Source: DSNY01 sp016861185
GTDB lineage: Bacteria > Pseudomonadota > Gammaproteobacteria > Burkholderiales > Burkholderiaceae_F
NCBI GenBank assembly: GCA_030263275.1
Contig: SZOR01000001.1
Coordinates: forward strand, 1-64,000
Reading direction: 5' to 3'
DNA length: 64,000 nucleotides
The translations under genes and the position numbers were made by a program. Numbering within the stretch: position 1 is the first letter of the stretch; each line of letters starts with the position of its first letter. Below are positions 28,062 through 36,894 of the stretch, piece after piece. The notes under the pieces were generated by a model, which saw nothing but the letters and a program-made list of their open reading frames with translations, did not search any database and had not been told where the DNA came from.

Positions 28062-30163
28062 GCCGCGCCCTCGGCAGCGACCGCGCTACGCGCGGCAGCC
28101 AGCGGCAGAAACACGCGCACGGTTGTCCCGGCCCCGGGCGCCGTATCGACCTCGATGCGGCCGCCGACGCTGCCGACGTACTGCTGGCTCTCGTAGGCCC
28201 CAATGCCCATTCCCGCGTGCTTGGTCGACTGAAACGGTTTGAACAGACGCTCGCGCACGAACTCCGCGCTCATGCCGACCCCTTGGTCGGCGACCTCGAC
28301 GACGGCCTCCGCGCCGTCGCGACGGATCCGCACGCGCACGCGCGGATTATCTCCCGACGCATCGATCGCGTTCTGCAGAAGATGTCCGACGACCCGCTCC
28401 AGTCGGTCTTCGTGGCCCAGCACGACCACGCCCTGCTCGACGTCGAACGCCAATCCGTCCCGCCCCGTGCCGAATCGCCGCTGCAGGCGGTCGGCGACTG
28501 CGCACAGATCCACGGGCCCGGGCCGTTCGATCGGTTCGACACCCGAGCGAAGCTGCTGCATCAGATGATTCATCCGCCCGACCGCGTGCTCGACCGTGGC
28601 GAGCATGTCGCGCTGGAAATCCGGATTCGCGCGGTGCCGTTCCGCGTTCTTCAGCAGAAGCTGAAGCTGGGCGACCAGGTTTTTCAGGTCGTGCACGACG
28701 AAAGCCGACATCCGGTTGAAAGCGTCGAACTTCCTCGCCTCCAGCAACGCTTCGGTCGCCCGTTCCTGCGCCAGAAAGCCGGCGACCTGCCGTCCCGCGG
28801 TCTTGAGCAGATCGAGGACCTCCCAGTTCAGTTCGAACTTGACCCTGGGATTGGCGAGCAGCACGAAACCGAGCAGTTCCTCGCCGTCGAAAAGCGGCAC
28901 GACGAGCCACGCCGCCGGAAACTGCAGCAGCCACGACGGCATCCGCTCGACCTTGTATTTGGCGGGGTCCCGGCGCAGGTCGTGCAGATCGATCACCCAG
29001 CCGGTCGCGGCAAGAAACGACGGCAGCCAGTCCGAGGCCAATAGGACATGATCGCTTGCCGGCAGATTGACCCGAGCGACCTGGACGTAGGCGCCGTCGT
29101 CGTCTCTCGTCCACAGGGCGCCGCCGGTGCTTTCGACCAGATCGGCCAGCGCGCGGATCCCGCGCTCGCGTATCGATCCGGGCGTGCCCGGGTTCGACAG
29201 CGTCCGCGTGAAGGACAACCACTCCTCCCGATAGTCGTAGCGATACGGAAAGAAGTGCTTCGCGATGAACACGCGCATCTTGGCGCGAAACGTGCCGGAG
29301 AAAGTCACGAGCACGAAGACAAGCAACCCGGCGAACAGGACGACTGTCAGCAGCGCCTTGCCCCAACTTCCGCCGAAGTACTGCACGTAGTAGCCGACGA
29401 CCGCAATCGCAAGCAGGTAGCCGCCGGATGCGACCAGTGCCGTCGAACCGGCGACCACGCCGCGCGACAGCGCGACGTCGAAGCGCCAGTCCTTGTTGCG
29501 TGCGGCGGCGATGCCGAGCACGGGGATCACGAGCGCATGCGCAACACCGCGGGCGGCCCACAGGTTGGCATCGACTTCGCGGAACAGCGCCGCGTCCGAG
29601 TACAGCACCAGGTCGTAGCCGAACACGGCCGCGAGCGCCACGCACAGCGGTCGTACGTTCCAGCGCTGCGCCTCCGGCGTGCCTCGATAGACCTGCTCGA
29701 CGAGCACGAGTCCCGCCACGCTCGTCCCGAGCAGCAGCGCCGGCACGAGCGCGCCCGCGCCGCCCCCCGCCGCGGTCGCGGCCGGAGGCGGCGCGAGCAG
29801 ATGAGCGGCGATCACCGCAAGCAACAGCAGTGCAGCCGGAAGGCGGCGCGTGCGCCCGACGCCCGCCGCCGAGCCGGCGCCGACCGAGCCGCGCGCGCGG
29901 ATCATCGAGAGGAAAGCGAGCAGCGCCGCGTAGCGCAGACCGTCGAACGCGCGGGCGAGACTCCAAGTGAGTGGGCCGTCGGCAGCGGCGTACGCGAGCG
30001 ATGCCGCCGCCCATGCAGCCTGCAAGACGGCGGCAGCCAGCAGCAGCCCGCCGACGCCCGATCCGCGCCGCCCGAGGATGAGTTGGATCGAGAACGCGCC
30101 GAAGGCAAGCGCCGCGAGTCCGTAGGACCAGACGGCGGGATCGGTCGACCAATCGGGGTTCAA
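28058..30163 (-). CDS. prsK: XrtA/PEP-CTERM system sensor histidine kinase PrsK
   Basis: A 701-residue membrane kinase. Eight to ten hydrophobic helices fill residues 10-290, followed by a GAF-like domain (about 320-470). A phospho-acceptor region has His491 in FVVHDLKN. The ATPase domain shows LLQNAIDASGD (N box), VADQGVGMS (G1), and GMGIGAYESQQYV (G2). It should signal to PrsR, with which it overlaps by ATGA. The stimulus is unknown in the family. It lies 102 bp downstream of the sugar transferase gene and is first in the prsK-prsR-prsT-tviB-tviC run. Confidence 0.95.
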   Translation of the reverse strand: MNPDWSTDPAVWSYGLAALAFGAFSIQLILGRRGSGVGGLLLAAAVLQAAWAAASLAYAAADGPLTWSLARAFDGLRYAALLAFLSMIRARGSVGAGSAAGVGRTRRLPAALLLLAVIAAHLLAPPPAATAAGGGAGALVPALLLGTSVAGLVLVEQVYRGTPEAQRWNVRPLCVALAAVFGYDLVLYSDAALFREVDANLWAARGVAHALVIPVLGIAAARNKDWRFDVALSRGVVAGSTALVASGGYLLAIAVVGYYVQYFGGSWGKALLTVVLFAGLLVFVLVTFSGTFRAKMRVFIAKHFFPYRYDYREEWLSFTRTLSNPGTPGSIRERGIRALADLVESTGGALWTRDDDGAYVQVARVNLPASDHVLLASDWLPSFLAATGWVIDLHDLRRDPAKYKVERMPSWLLQFPAAWLVVPLFDGEELLGFVLLANPRVKFELNWEVLDLLKTAGRQVAGFLAQERATEALLEARKFDAFNRMSAFVVHDLKNLVAQLQLLLKNAERHRANPDFQRDMLATVEHAVGRMNHLMQQLRSGVEPIERPGPVDLCAVADRLQRRFGTGRDGLAFDVEQGVVVLGHEDRLERVVGHLLQNAIDASGDNPRVRVRIRRDGAEAVVEVADQGVGMSAEFVRERLFKPFQSTKHAGMGIGAYESQQYVGSVGGRIEVDTAPGAGTTVRVFLPLAAARSAVAAEGAA

Positions 30164-30265
30164 GGCGACGGACCGCAGCGGATGAGTTCGGGAGGCGATT
30201 CTGCCCGGTCGGCAGCGACCGGCACTCGCTCGACGAGCCGGCTCCCGGCGGCTGCGCCCCTACTG

Positions 30266-31654
30266 CTAATGGGCGCCTTCGCGAAACAGGATGACCCGCA
30301 CCGTCTCGACGAGGATCAGGAAATCGAGGAACAACGAGTGGTTCTTGACGTAGTACAGGTCGTACTCGAGCTTCTTGCTCGCGTCCTCGACGGACGCGCC
30401 GTAGCTGTAGCGAACCTGCGCCCAGCCGGTCAACCCTGGCTTGACGCTATGGCGCACGTCGTAGAAGCGGATCTGTTCCTTCAGCTCCGTTACGAAGCAC
30501 GGACGCTCGGGCCGGGGCCCGACCAGGCTCATGTCGCCGCGCAGGACGTTGATCAGCTGCGGCAACTCGTCGATGCGCGTCTTGCGCATGATCCGGCCGA
30601 CTTGCGTGATACGCGAATCGCCCGCGGCCGCCCAGCGGGCCACGCCGTCCTTCTCCGCGTCCGCTCGCATGCTGCGGAACTTCAGGCACATGAAGGTGCG
30701 ACCGCCGCGCCCGACGCGTTCCTGCCGGTAGATGATCGGCATTCCGCTCTCGAGATAGATTGCGGCCGCCGCGAGCAGCATCACCGGCGACGCGAGGACG
30801 AGCAGCGCCGTCGACGCGACGATGTCGAACGCGCGCTTGATCACGGTCCTCAGCCCGTCCTGCGCGAAGCCCTGGCCGTAGATCAGCCAGCTTGCCTTCA
30901 AGGACTCGACCGGCACCTCGCCCCGGACGCGCTCGTAGAAGCCCGCCAGATCAGTCACGGGAATACCGTTGATCCGACACTCCAGCAGTTCACGCAGAGG
31001 GAGTATGCCGCCGCGCTGCTCGCGAACGGCGACGATCACTTCCTGCACCCGCAACCGCCGGACCAGTTCGATGAAATCGTTCTCGCGTGCGTACACGCGC
31101 TGCGTCGAAGGCAGCGCGGACGCCTCGCCCGCGCCCGCCTGGTAGAAGCCGACCACCGCGTAGCGCGGATAGCCGAGCGTCTTGAGCGACTCCTCGACCG
31201 TCTTCGCTTCTGTGCCCACGCCCACGATCAATACGCGCCGCGCGCCGATGCCGGCGCTGCGCGCCGTGAACATCACCTGGCGCAGCAGGATCTGGCCGCA
31301 GGCCGCATACAACAGCGTGTAGCCCAGCACCATCTGCGCACTCTGACCGCCAGGCATCAGATAAAAGAGCAGATACGCGAGCGGCGACCCGAGCGCCAGC
31401 GCCAGCAGCAGGCGACCGACGATAACCGCGAACGTGACCGCCTCATCGCGGCGATACAGCCCGAAGGCGGAATTCAACGCAAGCATCAGCAGCGCAAATA
31501 CGATGCCCGCTTCGAACACCGCCGAGGCCGAGGCACCGTACGGTGCAAGCTGCACGTAGACCCCGAGCAGCACGGAGCCCAGGAAGATCCCCGCGTCGGC
31601 GAGCAACTGGATGATCGTTCCGACGGGAATGTGATGGCGGAAAACTCGAACCAT
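30266..31654 (-). CDS. XrtA/PEP-CTERM system undecaprenyl-phosphate sugar phosphotransferase (EpsB-like)
   Basis: A 462-residue membrane enzyme of the TIGR03013 group. Four or five N-terminal helices are followed by a Rossmann-like region (ARRVLIVGVGTEAKTVEESL) and a C-terminal polyprenyl-P hexose-1-P transferase domain with KRAFDIVAS, QERVGRGGRTF, KFRSMRADAEKDG, TRIDELPQLINVLRGDMSLV (split here as TRIDELPQLINVL and RGDMSLVGPRPERP) and KPGLTGWAQVRY. It loads the first sugar phosphate onto undecaprenyl phosphate to start each exopolysaccharide repeat unit. It is upstream of prsK on the same strand and probably the first gene of the XrtA operon. Confidence 0.92.
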   Translation of the reverse strand: MVRVFRHHIPVGTIIQLLADAGIFLGSVLLGVYVQLAPYGASASAVFEAGIVFALLMLALNSAFGLYRRDEAVTFAVIVGRLLLALALGSPLAYLLFYLMPGGQSAQMVLGYTLLYAACGQILLRQVMFTARSAGIGARRVLIVGVGTEAKTVEESLKTLGYPRYAVVGFYQAGAGEASALPSTQRVYARENDFIELVRRLRVQEVIVAVREQRGGILPLRELLECRINGIPVTDLAGFYERVRGEVPVESLKASWLIYGQGFAQDGLRTVIKRAFDIVASTALLVLASPVMLLAAAAIYLESGMPIIYRQERVGRGGRTFMCLKFRSMRADAEKDGVARWAAAGDSRITQVGRIMRKTRIDELPQLINVLRGDMSLVGPRPERPCFVTELKEQIRFYDVRHSVKPGLTGWAQVRYSYGASVEDASKKLEYDLYYVKNHSLFLDFLILVETVRVILFREGAH

Positions 31655-32432
31655 GCCCCTCTCCGGCGTTCTCCTGGCTTATTGCTGTTGTTCGAACCGG
31701 CTCATCCGTGCCACAGCGTGTCCGCTTGGCCCCCACCCGGTGCGGTGGCATCGTCATGCCCACACATGACTGCGCCGTGAACCCGCGGATGATCCGACCC
31801 GCGCAGACCAACGCTATCGGACTGCACAGCCCCTGCTCCAGCGGCTTCCGCCGCGCGCCGGGTGCAGAAAAGTCCGCTGCGGTGCGGACCGCGTTCGGCT
31901 GTCATTCGCAGGTGAACCCCTGTCCGGGGCTGCAGAATCTATCCCAACTTCTTGGTAGTCGCTACCGTTTTTTTGGGAGGAAGCAACGGATCAGGCCGGC
32001 ATAAGCAGATTGGCGGTCGCCGGGCGACGAACGGCAGGTGAATGGCCACGGGTTAGGGCAAGCGATCGATACGTTATGAGAGCCGCGCACGTCTCCATCA
32101 CAAGCTCGTCCGCGCTGCCACTGCCGAAAAGAGAGGCGCCGGTCGCGCGTCGTCGCGCTCGCGCAGCAATCCGCCGCCGATCGGGCCAAGGAGCAGATCG
32201 CGAAGGCGGACGATGACGCCAACAGGCACTTCCAGTACCCTGTTTGCGGGATAACAGTGCGAGCCCATTGAGCACGGGCGCCTGCCATGGGCTCGGTTCA
32301 TGACGGCCCGCTAGCACGGTGCCTTTCTGATCCGGCGCGTAACTGGCGGCTCCGTGCTGACTTGAGCCGCTCCTCAGTATGGAACCGCGACCCCGATCAC
32401 CGCCAAGCCCGCATCAGCGATAAAGGAAATTG
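31655..32432. other. Long divergent intergenic region between the EpsB-like gene and the methyltransferase gene
   Basis: This 778-bp gap has no credible gene; the frames in it lack family similarity. It should hold promoters for both directions. I see a terminator-like hairpin at 31954-31974 and a perfect 9-bp inverted repeat (CGAGCCCAT, 32260-32268, with ATGGGCTCG, 32287-32295) around 18 bp. A minus-strand TGGCACGG (31714-31707) resembles a sigma-54 -24 element but lacks a matching -12. The ATG at 32433 has AAGGA upstream (32423-32427). Confidence 0.5.
31954..31974 (+). terminator. Terminator-like hairpin with T tract
   Basis: GGTAG-tcg-CTACC (31954-31966) is followed by G and seven T residues (31968-31974). 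The 5-bp stem is short, so it is a weak intrinsic terminator, readable on the plus strand only. No plus-strand gene lies upstream of it in this gap, so it may end an unannotated short transcript, attenuate a long leader of the methyltransferase operon, or be a remnant of a lost gene. Confidence 0.45.
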
Positions 32433-33755
32433 ATGGATACAGCAGGCTCCTCGTCCCAACCGCGCACGACCGCACATGGCCGGGCCCGCAACTTCTCGTG
32501 CCGTTTCTGTTCGGCGCCGCTCAGGACGACCTTCGTCGATCTCGGCATGTCGCCGCTTTGCCAGACGCACGTCCGGCCCGACCAGTTGCACGAGATGGAG
32601 CCGTTCTATCCGCTGCACGCGTACGTGTGCGACCGGTGCTTCCTCGTGCAGTTACAGGAATTCGTCACGCCGGACGAGATCTTCACCGAGTACGCGTACT
32701 TCTCTTCGTACTCGACGAGCTGGGTGGAGCACGCGCGACGCTACGCGGAGATGATGATCGCGCGCTTCACGCTGGGCAGCGGTTCGAAGGTGATGGAGAT
32801 CGCCAGCAACGACGGCTACCTGCTGCAGCACTTCGTCGCACGCGGCGTGCCCGTGCTGGGCATCGAGCCGGCCGCGAACGTCGCGCAGGCCGCGATCGAC
32901 AAAGGCGTGCCGACGACCGTGTTGTTCTTCGGCCGCAAGACGGCAGCGGCCATCGCCGCCGAACACGGCCGGCCCGACGTGCTCCTGGGCAACAACGTGC
33001 TCGCGCACGTGCCCGACATCAACGATTTCGTCGGCGGCATGAAGGTCGTGCTGGCGCCGCACGGCGTGATCACGATGGAGTTTCCGCACCTGCAGCGGCT
33101 GATCGCGGAAAACCAGTTCGACACGATCTATCACGAGCACTTCAGTTATCTGTCCTTCGTGACGGTCGAGCGCATCTTCGCCCACCACGGCATCACGCTG
33201 TTCGACGTCGAAGAGCTGCCCACGCACGGCGGCTCGCTGCGCATCTACGGGCGGCACGCGGAGAACGCCGCTTTGCCGGTGACCGAACGCGTGGCGGCGC
33301 TGCGCCAGCGCGAGATCGACGACGGCTTCCTGACGCTCGACCGCTACCGCGGCTTCGACGAGCAGGTGAGGAGCACGAAACGCAAGCTGCTTGCCTTTCT
33401 GATCGACGCCAAGCAGCGCGGCAAGAAGATCGTCGGCTACGGCGCGCCGGGCAAAGGCAACACGCTGCTCAACTACTGCGGCATCCGCACCGATTTTCTC
33501 GACTTCACCGTGGACGCCAACCCGTACAAGCAGGGCAAGTACACGCCGGGCACGCGCATCCCGATCCTGGCACCGGAGGCGATCCGCGAGGCGCGGCCCG
33601 ACTACGTGCTGATCCTGCGCGGAACCTGCGAGACGAGATTTCGCGGCAGGCGGCGTCTGGGGCGGAATCGGCGGTTCGCCGTGCCGATTCTCCAAGAGCA
33701 GGCTGTACCGACCGCCAGGCGAAACAGCGATTGCGGAACAAGGTCCGATGCTTGA
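32433..33755 (+). CDS. SAM-dependent sugar C-methyltransferase, C-terminus frameshifted
   Basis: A 440-residue protein of the NovU/TylC3 type, which adds methyl groups to carbon atoms of nucleotide sugars. A zinc site is formed by Cys23, Cys26, Cys66 and Cys69. The SAM domain has VMEIASNDGYLLQHF (120-134), and the C-terminal domain contains GKKIVGYGAPGKGNTLLNY and FTVDANPYKQGKYTPGTRIPI (split here after NPYKQG). After LIL (about 33617) the expected ending NLRDEISRQ continues in another frame, and the WGG and FAVPI parts lie in yet other frames, so at least two small indels have altered the last 35 residues. The catalytic domain is intact. ATG 32433 has AAGGA upstream. Confidence 0.78.
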   Translation: MDTAGSSSQPRTTAHGRARNFSCRFCSAPLRTTFVDLGMSPLCQTHVRPDQLHEMEPFYPLHAYVCDRCFLVQLQEFVTPDEIFTEYAYFSSYSTSWVEHARRYAEMMIARFTLGSGSKVMEIASNDGYLLQHFVARGVPVLGIEPAANVAQAAIDKGVPTTVLFFGRKTAAAIAAEHGRPDVLLGNNVLAHVPDINDFVGGMKVVLAPHGVITMEFPHLQRLIAENQFDTIYHEHFSYLSFVTVERIFAHHGITLFDVEELPTHGGSLRIYGRHAENAALPVTERVAALRQREIDDGFLTLDRYRGFDEQVRSTKRKLLAFLIDAKQRGKKIVGYGAPGKGNTLLNYCGIRTDFLDFTVDANPYKQGKYTPGTRIPILAPEAIREARPDYVLILRGTCETRFRGRRRLGRNRRFAVPILQEQAVPTARRNSDCGTRSDA

Positions 33756-34401
33756 AGTAGTGTTAGGCGGAAGTGCGCCGCCTCGGTGCGTGCTCCTTTT
33801 CGGCGCCCACTGCGACGACATCGAAATCGGCTGTGGCGGTACGCTGATGGCCATGGCATCGGCTTGGCCGCAGACGCGATTCGTCTGGGTGACCCTCAGC
33901 GCCACTGCGGAGCGAGCCGCCGAAACGCGAGCAGCCGCGGCGCGGCTGCTCGCGGGGCGGGAAGTCGAGGTCCGCATCGAAACGTTCCGTGGTAGCTATT
34001 TTCCATACGATGGGGCGGCCATCAAGGACTACTTCGAAGCACTGAAACCGATCGCACCCGATCTCATCCTGACCCACTGCCGGAACGACCTGCATCAGGA
34101 CCACCGCGTGATCAATGAACTGACTTGGAACACGTTCCGTGATCATTTCGTGCTCGAATACGAGATCCCGAAGTTCGATGGCGACCTCGGAACGCCGAAC
34201 CTGTACGTTCCGCTGACCCGCGGACAACTTGAGCAAAAAACACGGATCCTTCTCGATTGCTTTCCGAGTCAGCGGGCGCGCGCTTGGTTTACGCACGATA
34301 CCTTCGAAGCCTTAGCGCGCCTGCGAGGTGTCGAATGCAATGCGCCGGATGGATTCGCCGAAGCGTTCTACTGCCGCAAGCTGCGCCTTGGCTTGCAGTG
34401 A
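33748..34401 (+). CDS. PIG-L family deacetylase
   Basis: A 217-residue zinc hydrolase of the GlcNAc-PI de-N-acetylase (LmbE) fold. The metal site is AHCDDIEIGCGG (20-31), a variant of AHPDDE, plus His116/His119 in NDLHQDHR. Members remove acetyl groups from sugars or sugar intermediates. It overlaps the end of the methyltransferase frame by 8 bp and precedes the NAD-dependent epimerase, suggesting that it acts on the same nucleotide sugar. The ribosome site is weak, so coupling to the upstream gene is likely. Confidence 0.85.
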   Translation: MLEVVLGGSAPPRCVLLFGAHCDDIEIGCGGTLMAMASAWPQTRFVWVTLSATAERAAETRAAAARLLAGREVEVRIETFRGSYFPYDGAAIKDYFEALKPIAPDLILTHCRNDLHQDHRVINELTWNTFRDHFVLEYEIPKFDGDLGTPNLYVPLTRGQLEQKTRILLDCFPSQRARAWFTHDTFEALARLRGVECNAPDGFAEAFYCRKLRLGLQ

Positions 34402-34425
34402 CGTTCGATACCAGGAATCTCAATC

Positions 34426-35550
34426 ATGCATCCCAAGTTGCCGGCGCTCGCGGAGTTGCTCGACCAAGACCTTAGTTACATCTGTGCCAACCTCCACGAG
34501 GAGTTCGCCCGCATGGCGGGCAAGCCGCTGCTGATCACTGGTGGCGCCGGTTTCCTTGGCTACTACTTGGTGCAGGCCGCGTTGCACTTCAATCGAACCG
34601 CGGCGCGCGATCAGCCGATCCGCATCACGGTCTGGGACAGTTTCATGCGCGGCACACCTGCGTGGCTAACGGCGCTGGACGGCACGGCGCACCTGACCGT
34701 GGAGAAGCGCGATCTGATCGAGCCGTTACCTCAAACGATGGCTGACTTCCGGTGGATCATCCATGCCGCTGGAATAGCTTCTCCGCCCTTCTACCGCAAG
34801 TATCCGCTGAAGACGATCGATGCCAATATCAATGGCTTGCGCAATCTGCTGGACTGGAGCGTGCGACAGCAGGATCGCGGCAAACCGATCGAGGGATTCC
34901 TCTTTTATTCTTCGAGCGAGATCTACGGCGACCCCTCGCCGGACGCAATCCCGACGCGCGAGGACTACCGCGGCTTCGTTTCGTGCACCGGCCCGCGTGC
35001 CTGCTACGACGAATCGAAGCGCTTCGGCGAAACGCTGTGCGTCGTGTTCGCGCAGCAGTACGGCGTGCCGACGAGAATGGCGCGACCCTTCAACAACTAC
35101 GGCCCCGGTCTGAAGATCACGGACAAGCGCGTGATTCCGGACTTCGCGCGCGAGGTGATAGCTGGCCGCGACATCGTTATGTGGTCCGATGGCAAGCCGA
35201 CGCGCACCTTCTGCTATTCGGCCGATGCGATCACGGGGTACTACAAGGTATTGGTCAACGGTCGCAACGGCGAGCCATACAACATCGGCATCGAGCGACC
35301 CGAGATCTCGATGGCCGAACTGGCGCAGAAGGTGATCGACACCGCAGACCAGCTATTCGGCTACCGCGGCCGGCTCGTGCGCAAGCCGAACCCCGAAGCC
35401 GACTACCTGATCGACAATCCGAATCGCCGCTGCCCGGATATCGGCAAGGCACGGCGCGAGCTGGGCTACGACCCCAGCATACTGATCGACGAAGGCTTGC
35501 GGCGATCGTTGATCTGGTATCACCACAACCGCGAGGCGGAGGAAGCCTGA
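34426..35550 (+). CDS. NAD-dependent sugar epimerase/dehydratase (UXS-like)
   Basis: A 374-residue extended short-chain dehydrogenase. An unusual 35-residue leader precedes the NAD motif ITGGAGFLG (37-45). The catalytic pair is Tyr194 and Lys198 in CYDESKR, and Ser162-Ser164 lie in the FYSSSEIYGD motif. ARPFNNYGPG and the DGKPTRTFCYS segment resemble UDP-glucuronate decarboxylase and dTDP-glucose 4,6-dehydratase. It could act on the product of the following Ugd or on a CDP-sugar. The stop overlaps the ugd start (TGATG). Confidence 0.85.
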   Translation: MHPKLPALAELLDQDLSYICANLHEEFARMAGKPLLITGGAGFLGYYLVQAALHFNRTAARDQPIRITVWDSFMRGTPAWLTALDGTAHLTVEKRDLIEPLPQTMADFRWIIHAAGIASPPFYRKYPLKTIDANINGLRNLLDWSVRQQDRGKPIEGFLFYSSSEIYGDPSPDAIPTREDYRGFVSCTGPRACYDESKRFGETLCVVFAQQYGVPTRMARPFNNYGPGLKITDKRVIPDFAREVIAGRDIVMWSDGKPTRTFCYSADAITGYYKVLVNGRNGEPYNIGIERPEISMAELAQKVIDTADQLFGYRGRLVRKPNPEADYLIDNPNRRCPDIGKARRELGYDPSILIDEGLRRSLIWYHHNREAEEA

Positions 35551-36884
35551 TGCGCATCTCCGTCATCGGCACGGGCTACGTCGGGTTGGTTTCCGGCGCA
35601 TGTTTCGCCGAAATCGGCCACGACTGCATCTGCGTGGACGTGGATGCGTCCAAGGTCGAGCGCATTAACCGCGGCGTCGCGCCGATCCACGAGAACGGCC
35701 TCGACGCGCTGCTCGCGCGCCACGTTGGCACGCGCCTGCGGGCCACGACGGATCTGGCGGCCGCGGTGCGCGCGACCGACATCACGTTCATCGCTGTAGG
35801 CACGCCGTTCGACGGCAAGCGAATCGACCTCCGCTACGTGCGCGAAGCGGCGCGCCAAATCGGCGCAGCTTTGCGCGACAAGCCCGGCTATCACGTCGTC
35901 GTCGTCAAGAGCACGGTCGTGCCCGGTACGACCGACGAGGTCGTGCGGCCGACGCTCGAAGAAGCAAGCGGCAAGCGTGCCGGCGTGGATTTCGGAGTCG
36001 GAATGAACCCCGAGTTCCTGACCGAAGGCGTAGCGGTCGGCGATTTCATGAAACCGGACCGCATCGTACTCGGCGGCATGGACGCGCGTTCAGTCGATGC
36101 CCAACGTGCCGTATATGCGGCATTTCACGACACGCCGGTCCTGGCCACCAATAACAAGACCGCCGAGATGATCAAGTACGCATCCAACTCGGTGCTGGCG
36201 ACGATGATTTCGTTTTCAAACGAGATGGCGAACCTTTGCAGTGCACTGGGCGGCGTGGATGTGGCCGACGTGCTGCGCGGCGTGCATCTGGCGCGCTACT
36301 TCAGCTCGCCGCTGCCGGACGGACGGCGCGTGCAAGCAGGGATCAGTTCGTTCCTGTGGGCCGGCTGCGGCTACGGAGGCAGCTGCCTGCCCAAGGACAC
36401 CCAAGCGTTATCGGCGCACGGCGCGGCGCACGGCGCGCCGATGCCGCTGCTGGACGCAGTGATCAACACCAACCGCCGGCAGCCGGCACGCCTGATCGGC
36501 CTGCTCGAGAAGCATTTCTCGCAACTGGCCGGCGTGCGCGTGGCCGTGCTTGGGCTGGCGTTCAAGGAGGAAACCGATGACGTGCGCGAGTCTCCGGCCA
36601 TTCCGATCGTGCACACGCTGCTGGAGCGAGGCGCCGCAGTGACAGCCTACGATCCGGTCGCCCGCGCCACCGCCCAAACCGTGCTGCCCGCCGCCGTGCG
36701 CTATGCGCGAACACTGGAAGAGGCGCTCGCCGGCGCCGATGCGGCGCTGCTGATCACACGCTGGCGCGAGTTCGAGCGCGTGCCGGCACTGCTCGCCGGC
36801 CGGGCCGACGCCCCGTTGCTGATCGACGGCCGGCGCATGCTCAACCCGACCTCCGTGCCGCGCTACGACGGCATCGGTCGATGA
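35550..36884 (+). CDS. ugd: UDP-glucose 6-dehydrogenase
   Basis: A 444-residue enzyme that oxidises UDP-glucose to UDP-glucuronate. The NAD motif VIGTGYVGLVSG lies at residues 5-16, NPEFLTEGVAV (153-163) binds substrate, and catalytic Cys279 is in GCGYGGSCLPKDT. C-terminal LGLAFKEETDDVRESP closes the UDP-binding domain. The NPEFLTEG motif distinguishes it from the TviB-type dehydrogenase at 22471. Together with the epimerase it overlaps (TGATG), it would supply UDP-glucuronate or UDP-xylose-like sugars. It shows none of the frame damage found in the first gene of the cassette. Confidence 0.92.
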   Translation: MRISVIGTGYVGLVSGACFAEIGHDCICVDVDASKVERINRGVAPIHENGLDALLARHVGTRLRATTDLAAAVRATDITFIAVGTPFDGKRIDLRYVREAARQIGAALRDKPGYHVVVVKSTVVPGTTDEVVRPTLEEASGKRAGVDFGVGMNPEFLTEGVAVGDFMKPDRIVLGGMDARSVDAQRAVYAAFHDTPVLATNNKTAEMIKYASNSVLATMISFSNEMANLCSALGGVDVADVLRGVHLARYFSSPLPDGRRVQAGISSFLWAGCGYGGSCLPKDTQALSAHGAAHGAPMPLLDAVINTNRRQPARLIGLLEKHFSQLAGVRVAVLGLAFKEETDDVRESPAIPIVHTLLERGAAVTAYDPVARATAQTVLPAAVRYARTLEEALAGADAALLITRWREFERVPALLAGRADAPLLIDGRRMLNPTSVPRYDGIGR

Positions 36885-36894
36885 GGATGCAGCA

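Noticed and set aside
31695..31714. Sigma-54 promoter for the EpsB-like gene
   Set aside because: The -24 element TGGCACGG is good, but the -12 position reads CC rather than GC, so the pair does not meet the sigma-54 consensus.
31962..32317. Small minus-strand genes of about 108 codons in the long gap
   Set aside because: Three overlapping frames compete, none has a ribosome site or recognisable domain, and residue composition is that of non-coding DNA.
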